A DNA stretch of 64,000 bases, taken from NCBI RefSeq assembly GCF_014851805.1, contig NZ_JACVAK010000002.1:868001-932000 (forward strand), given 5' to 3'. Positions within the stretch are counted from its first letter, which is position 1, and the number at the start of each line of letters is the position of its first letter. Source of the DNA: Pseudoxanthomonas sp. PXM02 (lineage in GTDB: Bacteria; Pseudomonadota; Gammaproteobacteria; Xanthomonadales; Xanthomonadaceae). Both the position numbers and the translations under genes were made by a program. Shown in pieces: positions 15,825 to 35,122 of this stretch. Below the pieces are notes generated by a model. The model was given only the letters and a program-made list of their open reading frames with translations, had not been told where the DNA came from and made no database searches.

Positions 15825-15901
15825 GCGCCCGTAGCTCAGCTGGATAGAGTACCTGGCTACGAACCAGGCGGTCGGGAGTTCGAATCTCTCCGGGCGCGCC
15901 A
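15825..15901 (+). tRNA. tRNA-Arg(ACG)
   Basis: A 77-nt tRNA. The acceptor stem GCGCCCG pairs with CGGGCGC, with encoded CCA (15899-15901). The anticodon loop CTACGAA gives anticodon ACG, whose A is normally converted to inosine. D-arm GCTCAGCTGGATAGAGT and T-arm GGGAGTTCGAATCTCTC are standard. A terminator hairpin follows 4 bases later. Confidence 0.97.
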
Positions 15902-15905
15902 TTAC

Positions 15906-15945
15906 AACGCAAAGAGCCAGCGGTCATCCGCTGGCTCTTTGCGTT
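15906..15945. terminator. Strong terminator after tRNA-Arg
   Basis: A perfect 18-bp stem AACGCAAAGAGCCAGCGG / CCGCTGGCTCTTTGCGTT (15906-15923, 15928-15945) with a TCAT loop. It separates the tRNA unit from the polysaccharide/NRPS locus. Confidence 0.88.
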
Positions 15946-16013
15946 TCCGCGTCCCGACAACGCGCTTTTCCCTCTGGAATGGCCTGTTCCCGTCGCGGCT
16001 TGCGTGACAAGGA

Positions 16014-16850
16014 GTGATCGCGCCGTTGGGCGCACATGGCCTCGGCATGTCTCTGGTATCCGCACAGCCGCCGATGTCTGTTTCCGATAATGCCAAGCCG
16101 GGGATGAAGACATCGATCGCGTCGATGTTTCCGCGTGCGCTCGACGGCCAAGCTTTCGACCGGCTGCTCGCACGCCATGTCGTGGTGTTGGCGTTCGCAC
16201 TTGCGGACTGGTGGCCGTGGATGGTCGATGCGTTCGACATCCTGGATGCGCGTGAGCGTGAGGCTGTGCAGCGTCAGCGACAAACAGGGCACCGGAACGA
16301 TCTGGCGGTGGCCTACGCCCTGCATAGGCTTTTCCTTTCGCGGGCACTGGGCATGCCGCCATCGCAGGTACCGCTGCAGCGCGATCCACGAGGTCGCCCG
16401 ATGCTGCAGGGTCTGGCAGCCGACACCAGCCTGAGTCATGCCGAGGGTTTCGTTGCCGTGGCGCTGAGCCTGCATGGGCCTGTCGGCGTGGATGTCGAGC
16501 CCGCGAGCCGCGTTGGGATGATGCGGGAAATCGCCGACCGGATATGCCACCCCGATGAGCGGGCTCGCATTGCCGCGCACAGTGAAGGGGAGCGGGGGAT
16601 GGGACTGCTCGAACTCTGGGTGCGGAAGGAGGCGTTCCTCAAGGCGGCCGGCGTCGGTCTCGGGCGCGAGATGGATACCTTCGTCCTGCCTGAAGGGGAG
16701 GCGCTGGCTTTGCATCCTGGTGAGGCGGAGGAAGTCACCGCCGACGTGCTGAGCCTCGGCCCTGGGGTCGTGTGCGCGGTTGCTCGGAGGCCTGACGTGG
16801 CGTGCGTCGCCGGCTGGGCAAGGCCAGCGGAAACGGCGGACGGAGCGTAG
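16014..16850 (+). CDS. Sfp-type 4'-phosphopantetheinyl transferase
   Basis: Transfers the 4'-phosphopantetheine arm of CoA to the conserved serine of carrier-protein domains. The two Mg-binding and catalytic blocks are present: GVDVEP (about 158-163) and WVRKEAFLKAAG (about 202-213), with an N-terminal half DPRGRPML...SLSHAEGFVAVAL typical of Sfp/EntD enzymes. The length of 278 aa assumes the GTG at 16014; ATGs at 16047, 16074 and 16104 are alternatives, since no start has an ideal ribosome site. It is the first gene of the locus and the obvious activator of the five carrier domains encoded downstream. Confidence 0.92.
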   Translation: MIAPLGAHGLGMSLVSAQPPMSVSDNAKPGMKTSIASMFPRALDGQAFDRLLARHVVVLAFALADWWPWMVDAFDILDAREREAVQRQRQTGHRNDLAVAYALHRLFLSRALGMPPSQVPLQRDPRGRPMLQGLAADTSLSHAEGFVAVALSLHGPVGVDVEPASRVGMMREIADRICHPDERARIAAHSEGERGMGLLELWVRKEAFLKAAGVGLGREMDTFVLPEGEALALHPGEAEEVTADVLSLGPGVVCAVARRPDVACVAGWARPAETADGA

Positions 16851-16986
16851 GACCCGGACGTCGTGTCCGGATATGTCACGTTTTGCGTTTTTGGGTGAAA
16901 GAGAGGCACCGGGGCCGGGTGCTTGCTCATGCGGCAGGGCCGCGTGACGGGGTGCAGTCGGGCCCGGTGAACTAACGGGGGAAGCC

Positions 16987-18381
16987 ATGAAATCGACCCA
17001 TGCCAGCCACAAGTCCAGGGCCATCCGGTTCCTGTGGCTTCTGGAAGTAGTGATCATCGTGCTCGCGGTGCTGGGCTCGGCCTGGCTCCGGTTCCTGAAC
17101 GATCAGGAGACACACCTGGAGTTCGTCGAGCATGCGCCGGCGCGCGCGTTGCTGGTGGCGCTCAGCCTGACCGGCGCGATGGCGGCATTTGGCTTGTATC
17201 AGGTGCACATGCGCCACAGCCGCATGGATTTCTTCCTGCGCTTCCTGATGTCGTTCGTCCTGGGCGGCATCGCGCTGGTGGTCCTGTACTACCTCGTCCC
17301 GCAGGCCTACATCGGTCGCGGCGTCCTGGCGCTCTCGCTGGCGCTGTCCGCCGCCGGCATCGTCGCGGTCCGGATGCTGTCGGTCAGCCTGTTCCGTACC
17401 GACGTGCTGAAGCAGCGCATCCTCGTGCTGGGCGCCGGCAACAATGCCGACCTGATCAACAGCCGCATGCGGCGCCAGGCCGACCGGCGCAGCTTCCTCG
17501 TCGTGGGATTCGTGCCGGTCGCCGGACAGGCGGTGGTTGTCCGCGATGAGTTGCTGGTGAAGCCGAGCAGCACCCTCGCGGACCTGGTGGAAGAGTTGCA
17601 GATCGACGAGCTGGTGATCGCGCCGGACGAACGCCGCGGCGGCCTGCCGATGGAGGACATGCTGCAGTGCGTGCAGCACGGCGTGAACGTGATCGATCTG
17701 TCGACGTTCTTCGAGCGCGAAGCCGGCATGGTGCAGCTCAATATCGTCGATCCGTCATGGCTGGTGTTCTCGGGCGGCTTCGACTACTCCACGCCGCGTC
17801 GGCTCAGCAAGCGCTTCTTCGATCTGTTGGCTGCGGGCGCGTTGCTGCTGTTCGCCTGGCCGTTGATGCTGTTGACGGCGCTGGCGGTGTGGCTCGAATC
17901 CGGCGGCCCCATCCTCTACAGCCAGATCCGTGTCGGCGAACGTGGCAACCACTTCAAGCTGACCAAGTTCCGCAGCATGCGGACGGACGCGGAGAAGGGT
18001 GGTGTCGCGGTATGGGCAAGCAAGGACGACGATCGCACGACGCGTGTCGGCCGCTTCATCCGCAAGACGCGCCTGGACGAGCTGCCGCAGCTGTTCGCGG
18101 TGCTGCGCGGCGACATGAGTTTCGTGGGGCCGCGCCCCGAGCGCCCGCAGTTCGTCGACATGCTGAACGACGAAGTCCGCTACTACCGGGTGCGCCATTG
18201 CGTGAAGCCGGGCCTGACGGGGTGGGCGCAGTTGCGCTATCCGTACGGCGCCTCGGTCAAGGACGCCGAAGAGAAGCTGAAGTTCGACCTCTTCTACGTC
18301 AAGAACCACGGCCTCGTCTTCGACATGATGATCCTGCTGCAGACCGTCGAAGTGGTGCTGTTCGGCCGCGGCGCGCGCTGA
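16987..18381 (+). CDS. Undecaprenyl-phosphate sugar phosphotransferase (EPS priming enzyme)
   Basis: This 464-aa membrane protein starts EPS synthesis by moving a sugar-1-phosphate from a UDP-sugar to undecaprenyl phosphate. Residues 12-135 hold hydrophobic segments, then a CoA-binding-like Rossmann region (KQRILVLGAGNNADLI). The C-terminal bacterial sugar-transferase domain (from about 275) has FDLLAAGALLLFAWPLMLL, KFRSMRTDAEKGGVAVWA, TRLDELPQLFAVLRGDMSFVGPRPE and GLTGWAQ. The spacing and the ADLINSRMRRQADRR region resemble the PEP-CTERM-system sugar transferases (TIGR03013-like) as I recall them; that subfamily call is recollection. The ATG follows GGGGGAAGCC. It ends 4 bp from the convergent J-domain gene. 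Confidence 0.93.
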   Translation: MKSTHASHKSRAIRFLWLLEVVIIVLAVLGSAWLRFLNDQETHLEFVEHAPARALLVALSLTGAMAAFGLYQVHMRHSRMDFFLRFLMSFVLGGIALVVLYYLVPQAYIGRGVLALSLALSAAGIVAVRMLSVSLFRTDVLKQRILVLGAGNNADLINSRMRRQADRRSFLVVGFVPVAGQAVVVRDELLVKPSSTLADLVEELQIDELVIAPDERRGGLPMEDMLQCVQHGVNVIDLSTFFEREAGMVQLNIVDPSWLVFSGGFDYSTPRRLSKRFFDLLAAGALLLFAWPLMLLTALAVWLESGGPILYSQIRVGERGNHFKLTKFRSMRTDAEKGGVAVWASKDDDRTTRVGRFIRKTRLDELPQLFAVLRGDMSFVGPRPERPQFVDMLNDEVRYYRVRHCVKPGLTGWAQLRYPYGASVKDAEEKLKFDLFYVKNHGLVFDMMILLQTVEVVLFGRGAR

Positions 18382-18385
18382 GCGA

Positions 18386-18808
18386 TCAGAAACGCGCCGC
18401 CGAAGCGGGCGGCGCGGAGAACACCAGATAGGCCGCGATGGCCATCAGCACGAGCAGCACGAACCAGCTGCGGCGCGATACGTTGGCGAAGCCGTCGCCG
18501 CTGGAGGGCGGAGCCCGCAGCGAATGCGAACCCGGGTAGCCGATCGTGGCGCGCGCGCGCGCCGCATGCAGGACGGGGCCGCCGGGCAGGCGACCGTGCT
18601 GCTTCAGGAACTGCATCGCCAACCCGTACAGCGACGTGAGTTCGGACAGGCTGAACTCGTCGTCGCCGATGACCGGCGCCCCGGCGCCACGCCGGTCGGG
18701 ATGCAGTTCGGCGACACGCCGACGATACGCACGCTTGAACTCCTCCAGGCTGCAGTCGGGCCTGAGGTTCAATTCTGCGTAGAGGCGAGAGAAGTCTGGC
18801 GTCGTCAT
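18386..18808 (-). CDS. J-domain protein with C-terminal membrane anchor
   Basis: This 140-aa protein begins MTTPDFSRLYAELNL and has a DnaJ-like helix II with AYRRRVAELHPDRRG, so the His36-Pro37-Asp38 triad that stimulates Hsp70 ATPase is present. Its Gly/Phe region is replaced by a short basic linker. A single hydrophobic segment (RRSWFVLLVLMAIAAYLVFSA) sits near the C-terminus, suggesting a tail-anchored co-chaperone with the J-domain in the cytoplasm. It is on the opposite strand to the surrounding EPS/NRPS genes, sharing no operon with them. The partner Hsp70 and client are unknown. The start is divergent from the NRPS gene, 103 bp away. Confidence 0.75.
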   Translation of the reverse strand: MTTPDFSRLYAELNLRPDCSLEEFKRAYRRRVAELHPDRRGAGAPVIGDDEFSLSELTSLYGLAMQFLKQHGRLPGGPVLHAARARATIGYPGSHSLRAPPSSGDGFANVSRRSWFVLLVLMAIAAYLVFSAPPASAARF

Positions 18809-18911
18809 CCGGTGCTCCGGGCGACATCCTAGCCTGTGTCGGCGCGCATCGCGAGGCATCCCTGCACTGGCCGTCGGGCGGTGTTTCTTCCGTTGTCTGG
18901 AAAGCACACCC

Positions 18912-31432
<12,521 letters not shown>

Positions 31433-31694
31433 CGCCGTCAGGAAACACGTTGGCCGCCGGTGCCGTTTGCGCCGGGCAAGGGTCGGACATGCGGCCGCGG
31501 CGCGGGAGAACTGCGTGCTAGGCTTGCTTCCAGGGGATCACGCGGCCCGGCCTGTGGCGGGTGCGGCGGATATTGATGCGGGGATGACGGATGGACGGCA
31601 AGGCGGACGTGCTGGCAGCGTGGCCACGCTCGACGGGCGGGCATGGACGGCGCATGGCGATCCTGCCGCGCACGGTGCCAGGAAGGTCGTGCAC

Positions 31695-32489
31695 ATGGTG
31701 AAGGACGTACAGATGGTGCCGGCGTTCTTCGGTCCGCAGGAGCGCCGCCTGTTCGGGGTTCGCCACCTGCCCGCCGAGGGCGTGCGCGCGGCGCTGCTGA
31801 TGTGTCCTCCGTTGCTGCACGAACAGATGCGCAGCTACCGCTTCTTCTCGCAGGTTGCCTCGCAACTGGCGGGTGCGGGCATCGCCTGCCTGCGTTTCGA
31901 TTACTACGGCACGGGCGATTCGGAAGGCGATGACGGCCAGTTCCGGCCCGAAGCGACGACGCAGGATCTGACGCTGGCCGCCGCAGAGCTGCAGCGCATC
32001 GCGCCCGACGTGCCCCTGATCGTCATGGGCGCACGCGCCTCGGCGCTGTTCGCGTGGCGCGACGCCGCAGCACTTGGTGCCTCGGCGCTGTGGCTGTGGC
32101 AGCCGGTGGTCGATGGGGAGCGCTACGTTCAGACGCTGGTGGCACGCGACAACGATGAGCGCGCGTCGAACCATCGTTATCCATTGTTGAAGGGCAAGGC
32201 ACCGGCAATGCCGGATGACCTGATGGGCTTCCGCCTGTCACCGGGCGCACGCGAAGCGTTGGCGTCGCTGACGCTCGAAGGACCGGGTCCGGGCCTGCCG
32301 CTGTCGGTGGTGGATACGGCGGACGGCGAGGGCCGTGCAATCACAGCCGATGCGCACCTCACCCTGCCGGCCACGTTGTCGGCATGGACGAACGAGATCG
32401 ACCTGGACGGCCTGATCCCGTTGCGTGATGCACGCGATGCACTCGAAGGACTGCTTGCGCGCCTGGCGAAGGGAGGTGCCCGTGGATGA
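31695..32489 (+). CDS. Alpha/beta-hydrolase-like protein, exosortase-A-associated hydrolase 2 type
   Basis: This 264-aa protein has an alpha/beta-hydrolase fold: ALLMCPPLLHEQMRSYRFFSQVA, CLRFDYYGTGDSEGD, then the elbow region IVMGARASALFAW. The position of the nucleophile in the usual GxSxG elbow is Arg (G-A-R-A-S), so classical serine hydrolysis is not expected. The elbow and the following LWLWQPVVDGERY resemble exosortase A system hydrolase 2 (TIGR03101-type, with a GLRLGA elbow as I recall). ATG 31695 has AGGAAGG 9 bases upstream; ATG 31584 in frame is an alternative. It lies 262 bp after the NRPS and overlaps the next gene by 8 bp. Its true substrate is unknown. Confidence 0.72.
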   Translation: MVKDVQMVPAFFGPQERRLFGVRHLPAEGVRAALLMCPPLLHEQMRSYRFFSQVASQLAGAGIACLRFDYYGTGDSEGDDGQFRPEATTQDLTLAAAELQRIAPDVPLIVMGARASALFAWRDAAALGASALWLWQPVVDGERYVQTLVARDNDERASNHRYPLLKGKAPAMPDDLMGFRLSPGAREALASLTLEGPGPGLPLSVVDTADGEGRAITADAHLTLPATLSAWTNEIDLDGLIPLRDARDALEGLLARLAKGGARG

Positions 32490-33261
32490 GGTGATCGCGC
32501 TGGATGGCGGGCGTGCCTTCGGTCTGCTGACGCGCGCACAGGGCACGCCGAAAGGACGCGCCGTCGTGCTGTTCAACGCCGGCCTCATCCACCGGATGGG
32601 ACCGCTTCGCCTGCACGTGCATCTGGCGAGGCGTCTCGCGGCGCAGGGACTGGATGTCGTCCGCTTCGACATGCCGCGCATCGGTGATGCACCGGCGGGC
32701 ACCCACGCCGACGCGGAATCCGTCGTCCGCGAAGTGCTGGACACGGTCCAGGCGATGACGGGCGCGCGCGGCTTCATCGTCGGTGGCATCTGCAGCGCTG
32801 CCGACCAGGGCTGGCGCACCGCGCTCGCCGACACGCGCGTGGACGGTGTGCTGCTGCTCGATGGCATGGCGGTCCAGGGCACATGGTTCCGCGCAGGCCA
32901 GCTCAAACTGATGCTCGCGCGTTCGCCGCTGCGGTGGCCGGGCATGCTGCTGCGCCTGCTCCGTCCGAAGCCCGACGATGCGCCGGGCATCAACGATTTC
33001 CGCGACTGGTCGACACACGGACAGTTCCTTGAACAGGCGGGCCAGCTGCTCGGCCGCGGCGTGAAGATCCTCGCGTTCTACACCGGCGGCGTGTCGTACT
33101 ACCTGTTGCACCCGCGGCAGATCGACGCGACGTTCGGCCGGCATCGTCGCGATCGACGGCTCGAGGTGGAGTTCTGGCCGCAGATCGACCACATCCTGTT
33201 CTCGGCGAGTGATCGCGCGCGCGTGATCGATCGCATCAGCACATGGGCGGTGGCCTCGTGA
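32482..33261 (+). CDS. Alpha/beta-hydrolase-like protein, exosortase-A-associated hydrolase 1 type
   Basis: This 259-aa protein has a cap-less alpha/beta-hydrolase core: AVVLFNAGLIHRMGPLRLH, then LDVVRFDMPRIGDAP, then an elbow VGGICSAADQGW. Cysteine sits at the usual nucleophile position (G-I-C-S-A), as I recall for exosortase A hydrolase 1 proteins (GLCDAA). A late QIDHILFS offers a candidate catalytic His. The start is GTG 32482 with GGGAGG 5 bases upstream; it overlaps the preceding gene by 8 bp and the next by 4 bp. The pair looks co-translated. Biochemical function is unknown; a thioesterase or acyltransferase role on an EPS or peptide precursor is possible. Confidence 0.72.
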   Translation: MDEVIALDGGRAFGLLTRAQGTPKGRAVVLFNAGLIHRMGPLRLHVHLARRLAAQGLDVVRFDMPRIGDAPAGTHADAESVVREVLDTVQAMTGARGFIVGGICSAADQGWRTALADTRVDGVLLLDGMAVQGTWFRAGQLKLMLARSPLRWPGMLLRLLRPKPDDAPGINDFRDWSTHGQFLEQAGQLLGRGVKILAFYTGGVSYYLLHPRQIDATFGRHRRDRRLEVEFWPQIDHILFSASDRARVIDRISTWAVAS

Positions 33262-35036
33262 CGGCGCAGGTCCGCACACCGCTGTACCCGAACGTGCGCC
33301 CGACGCCGTTGCGAGTCGTGCTGGTCGGCCCGGCACGCGTGCCTCGCTGGCTGGCCTGTGCGTTCGAACTGGCGCGCGGCCGCGAGGACATCGACCTGAT
33401 TGCCGTGTCGGCCGATCTGCGCGCGGAGCCCTCGCGGCGCCGCCTGCCGTTCGCCCTGTTTCCATTCTTCTGGCTTGAGCGCACGTTGCTGCGCCTGTTC
33501 CTGCGGCTGCGCGGGCGGCCGCTGGAAGGGCCGCTGACGAAAACGGAGTTGCCGGCAGACCTGCGCGCTGCGCCGGCCGATGGGCGCGCGGCGAGCGAAA
33601 GCCGTGAGGCCATCTGCGCACGCGTGTCCGCGCTGCAGCCGGACCTGGTGCTCTGCATCGGCCCCCATGACTGGGCGACCGCGCTGGCCGCGCTCGCGCC
33701 GCATGGCTGTTGGGTGCTGGATGGCGACCTCGTCGATCCGGTGCGCGCGGGCGCCGCGCTGTTGTCGCCGATCCTGGAAGAAGAGGACGCCACGCCGTTC
33801 ACGCTGGAACTGCGCAAGGACGACGATCCGAAGCCCACGCTACTGGCCGGAAGTTGGGGTGCGACGCGCGCGGTGTCCTTCAGCCAGCATCGCGACATGG
33901 CGTTCCTGAAGTTGCCGGCGCTGCTGCTGCGTGCGATCCGTCGCTTGCCGGAAGCCGGAACGTCGTCCGTGGCGCGCCTGCAGGTGGGGCCGGATCCCAT
34001 CCGCTGGAACATGGCGATGTGCGTCCATGCAGCCTGGATCGCGCTGCGGCTGTTGCTGCAGTCCGGCGCGCGACGCCGTGCGACCCATCAGCCGTGGTAC
34101 GTGCTGCTGCCGGCGGCGGAAACGCCGCTGGATCCGGCGACGCCGCGCGTGGACGCGTGGCGTGCGCTGGTGGCGCCGGGCAGGAACTACTGGGCGGATC
34201 CGTTCCTGGTTGAAGAGGGCGGCCGCTGCCTGCTGTTCGTCGAGGAGTTCGTCGATGCCCGCAACCAGGGCGTGATCGCGTGCCTGCAACTGCAGGACGA
34301 CGGTACGGCGATCAACCTGGGCACGATCGTGGACGAGCCATTCCATCTCTCCTATCCCCAGGTCTTCCGCTGGAACGATGTCTGGTACATGACCGTGGAG
34401 TCCTACGAGGCGGACCGCGTCAGCCTCTACCGTGCGACCGATTTCCCGCGCGACTGGACGCGCGTGGCCGATCTGCTGGACGGCTGCGCCTGCGTGGATC
34501 CGACGCTCCATCACCACGACGGGCGGTGGTACCTGTTCGGCAACGTGTCCGAGAGCGGTGGCAATCCGTCCGACGAGCTGTTCCTGTTCGTGGCCGATGC
34601 GCTGGAAGGGCCCTATCGCCCGCATCCGGCCAATCCGCTGCTGGCGGATGTACGCAGTGCGCGTCCCGCGGGCCAACTGTTCGAACGCGACGGCCGGCTC
34701 TACCGGCCCGCGCAATGCTGCGCGCCCATCTATGGCGCTGCCGTGGTGTTCAACGAGGTCGTCGAACTGACCCCGGAGCAGTATCGCGAGCGGCAGGTCG
34801 CGCGCCTGGATCCGACATGGACGCCGGGGCAGGACGGTTGCCACACCTTCAATGCGGCCGGACGATGGCAGGTGCTGGACGCGCATGGCGTGCCGCCACC
34901 GCCGGCGCAGCGGATACGCGTGGAGGATGATCCGGACGCGCGTCCGCCTCGTATGCCGGCCGGCATGCAACGCGTGATGCAGCAGTCCCGCCTGGGTCTG
35001 CTATGGGGCGCATCGCTGTGGCCGTGGTACCTGTAA
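33258..35036 (+). CDS. Formyltransferase-like N-domain fused to GINT1-like beta-propeller
   Basis: A 592-aa protein. Residues 1-200 look like the Rossmann half of a formyltransferase (LRVVLVGPARVPRWLACAFELA, then DLVLCIGPHDWATALA), though I do not see a clear catalytic Asn-His-Asp set. Residues 285-560 are Trp/Asp-rich repeats: GRNYWADPFLVEEGGRCLLFVEE, SYPQVFRWNDVWYMTVESYE and CVDPTLHHHDGRWYLFGN. This resembles the five-bladed N-terminal domain of glucosamine inositolphosphorylceramide transferase (GINT1_N), a GH43-like fold found in EPS loci. The GTG at 33258 overlaps the previous stop (GTGA); an ATG lies at 33243. It may modify or bind a sugar; the function is not established. The downstream hairpin 35055-35086 ends the unit. 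Confidence 0.7.
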   Translation: MTAQVRTPLYPNVRPTPLRVVLVGPARVPRWLACAFELARGREDIDLIAVSADLRAEPSRRRLPFALFPFFWLERTLLRLFLRLRGRPLEGPLTKTELPADLRAAPADGRAASESREAICARVSALQPDLVLCIGPHDWATALAALAPHGCWVLDGDLVDPVRAGAALLSPILEEEDATPFTLELRKDDDPKPTLLAGSWGATRAVSFSQHRDMAFLKLPALLLRAIRRLPEAGTSSVARLQVGPDPIRWNMAMCVHAAWIALRLLLQSGARRRATHQPWYVLLPAAETPLDPATPRVDAWRALVAPGRNYWADPFLVEEGGRCLLFVEEFVDARNQGVIACLQLQDDGTAINLGTIVDEPFHLSYPQVFRWNDVWYMTVESYEADRVSLYRATDFPRDWTRVADLLDGCACVDPTLHHHDGRWYLFGNVSESGGNPSDELFLFVADALEGPYRPHPANPLLADVRSARPAGQLFERDGRLYRPAQCCAPIYGAAVVFNEVVELTPEQYRERQVARLDPTWTPGQDGCHTFNAAGRWQVLDAHGVPPPPAQRIRVEDDPDARPPRMPAGMQRVMQQSRLGLLWGASLWPWYL

Positions 35037-35054
35037 GCACCCTCTGAAAACAGA

Positions 35055-35086
35055 AAGGCCGGAGAACCACGCGGTTCCCCGGCCTT
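35055..35086. terminator. Bidirectional terminator between GINT1-like and propeller genes
   Basis: A 14-bp stem AAGGCCGGAGAACC / GGTTCCCCGGCCTT (35055-35068, 35073-35086) has one mismatch and an ACGC loop. It is 18 bases past one stop and about 36 bases from the convergent stop at 35123. Short A/T tracts lie on both sides. Confidence 0.75.
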
Positions 35087-35122
35087 GATGTCATCGTGCT
35101 GCGGCATGCCGCCGCTGACGAC

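Noticed and set aside
16905-16930. GGCAC...TTGC possibly a sigma-54 promoter before the priming transferase
   Set aside because: The distance between GGCAC and TTGC is 12 bases; sigma-54 sites need about 5, so the elements do not fit.
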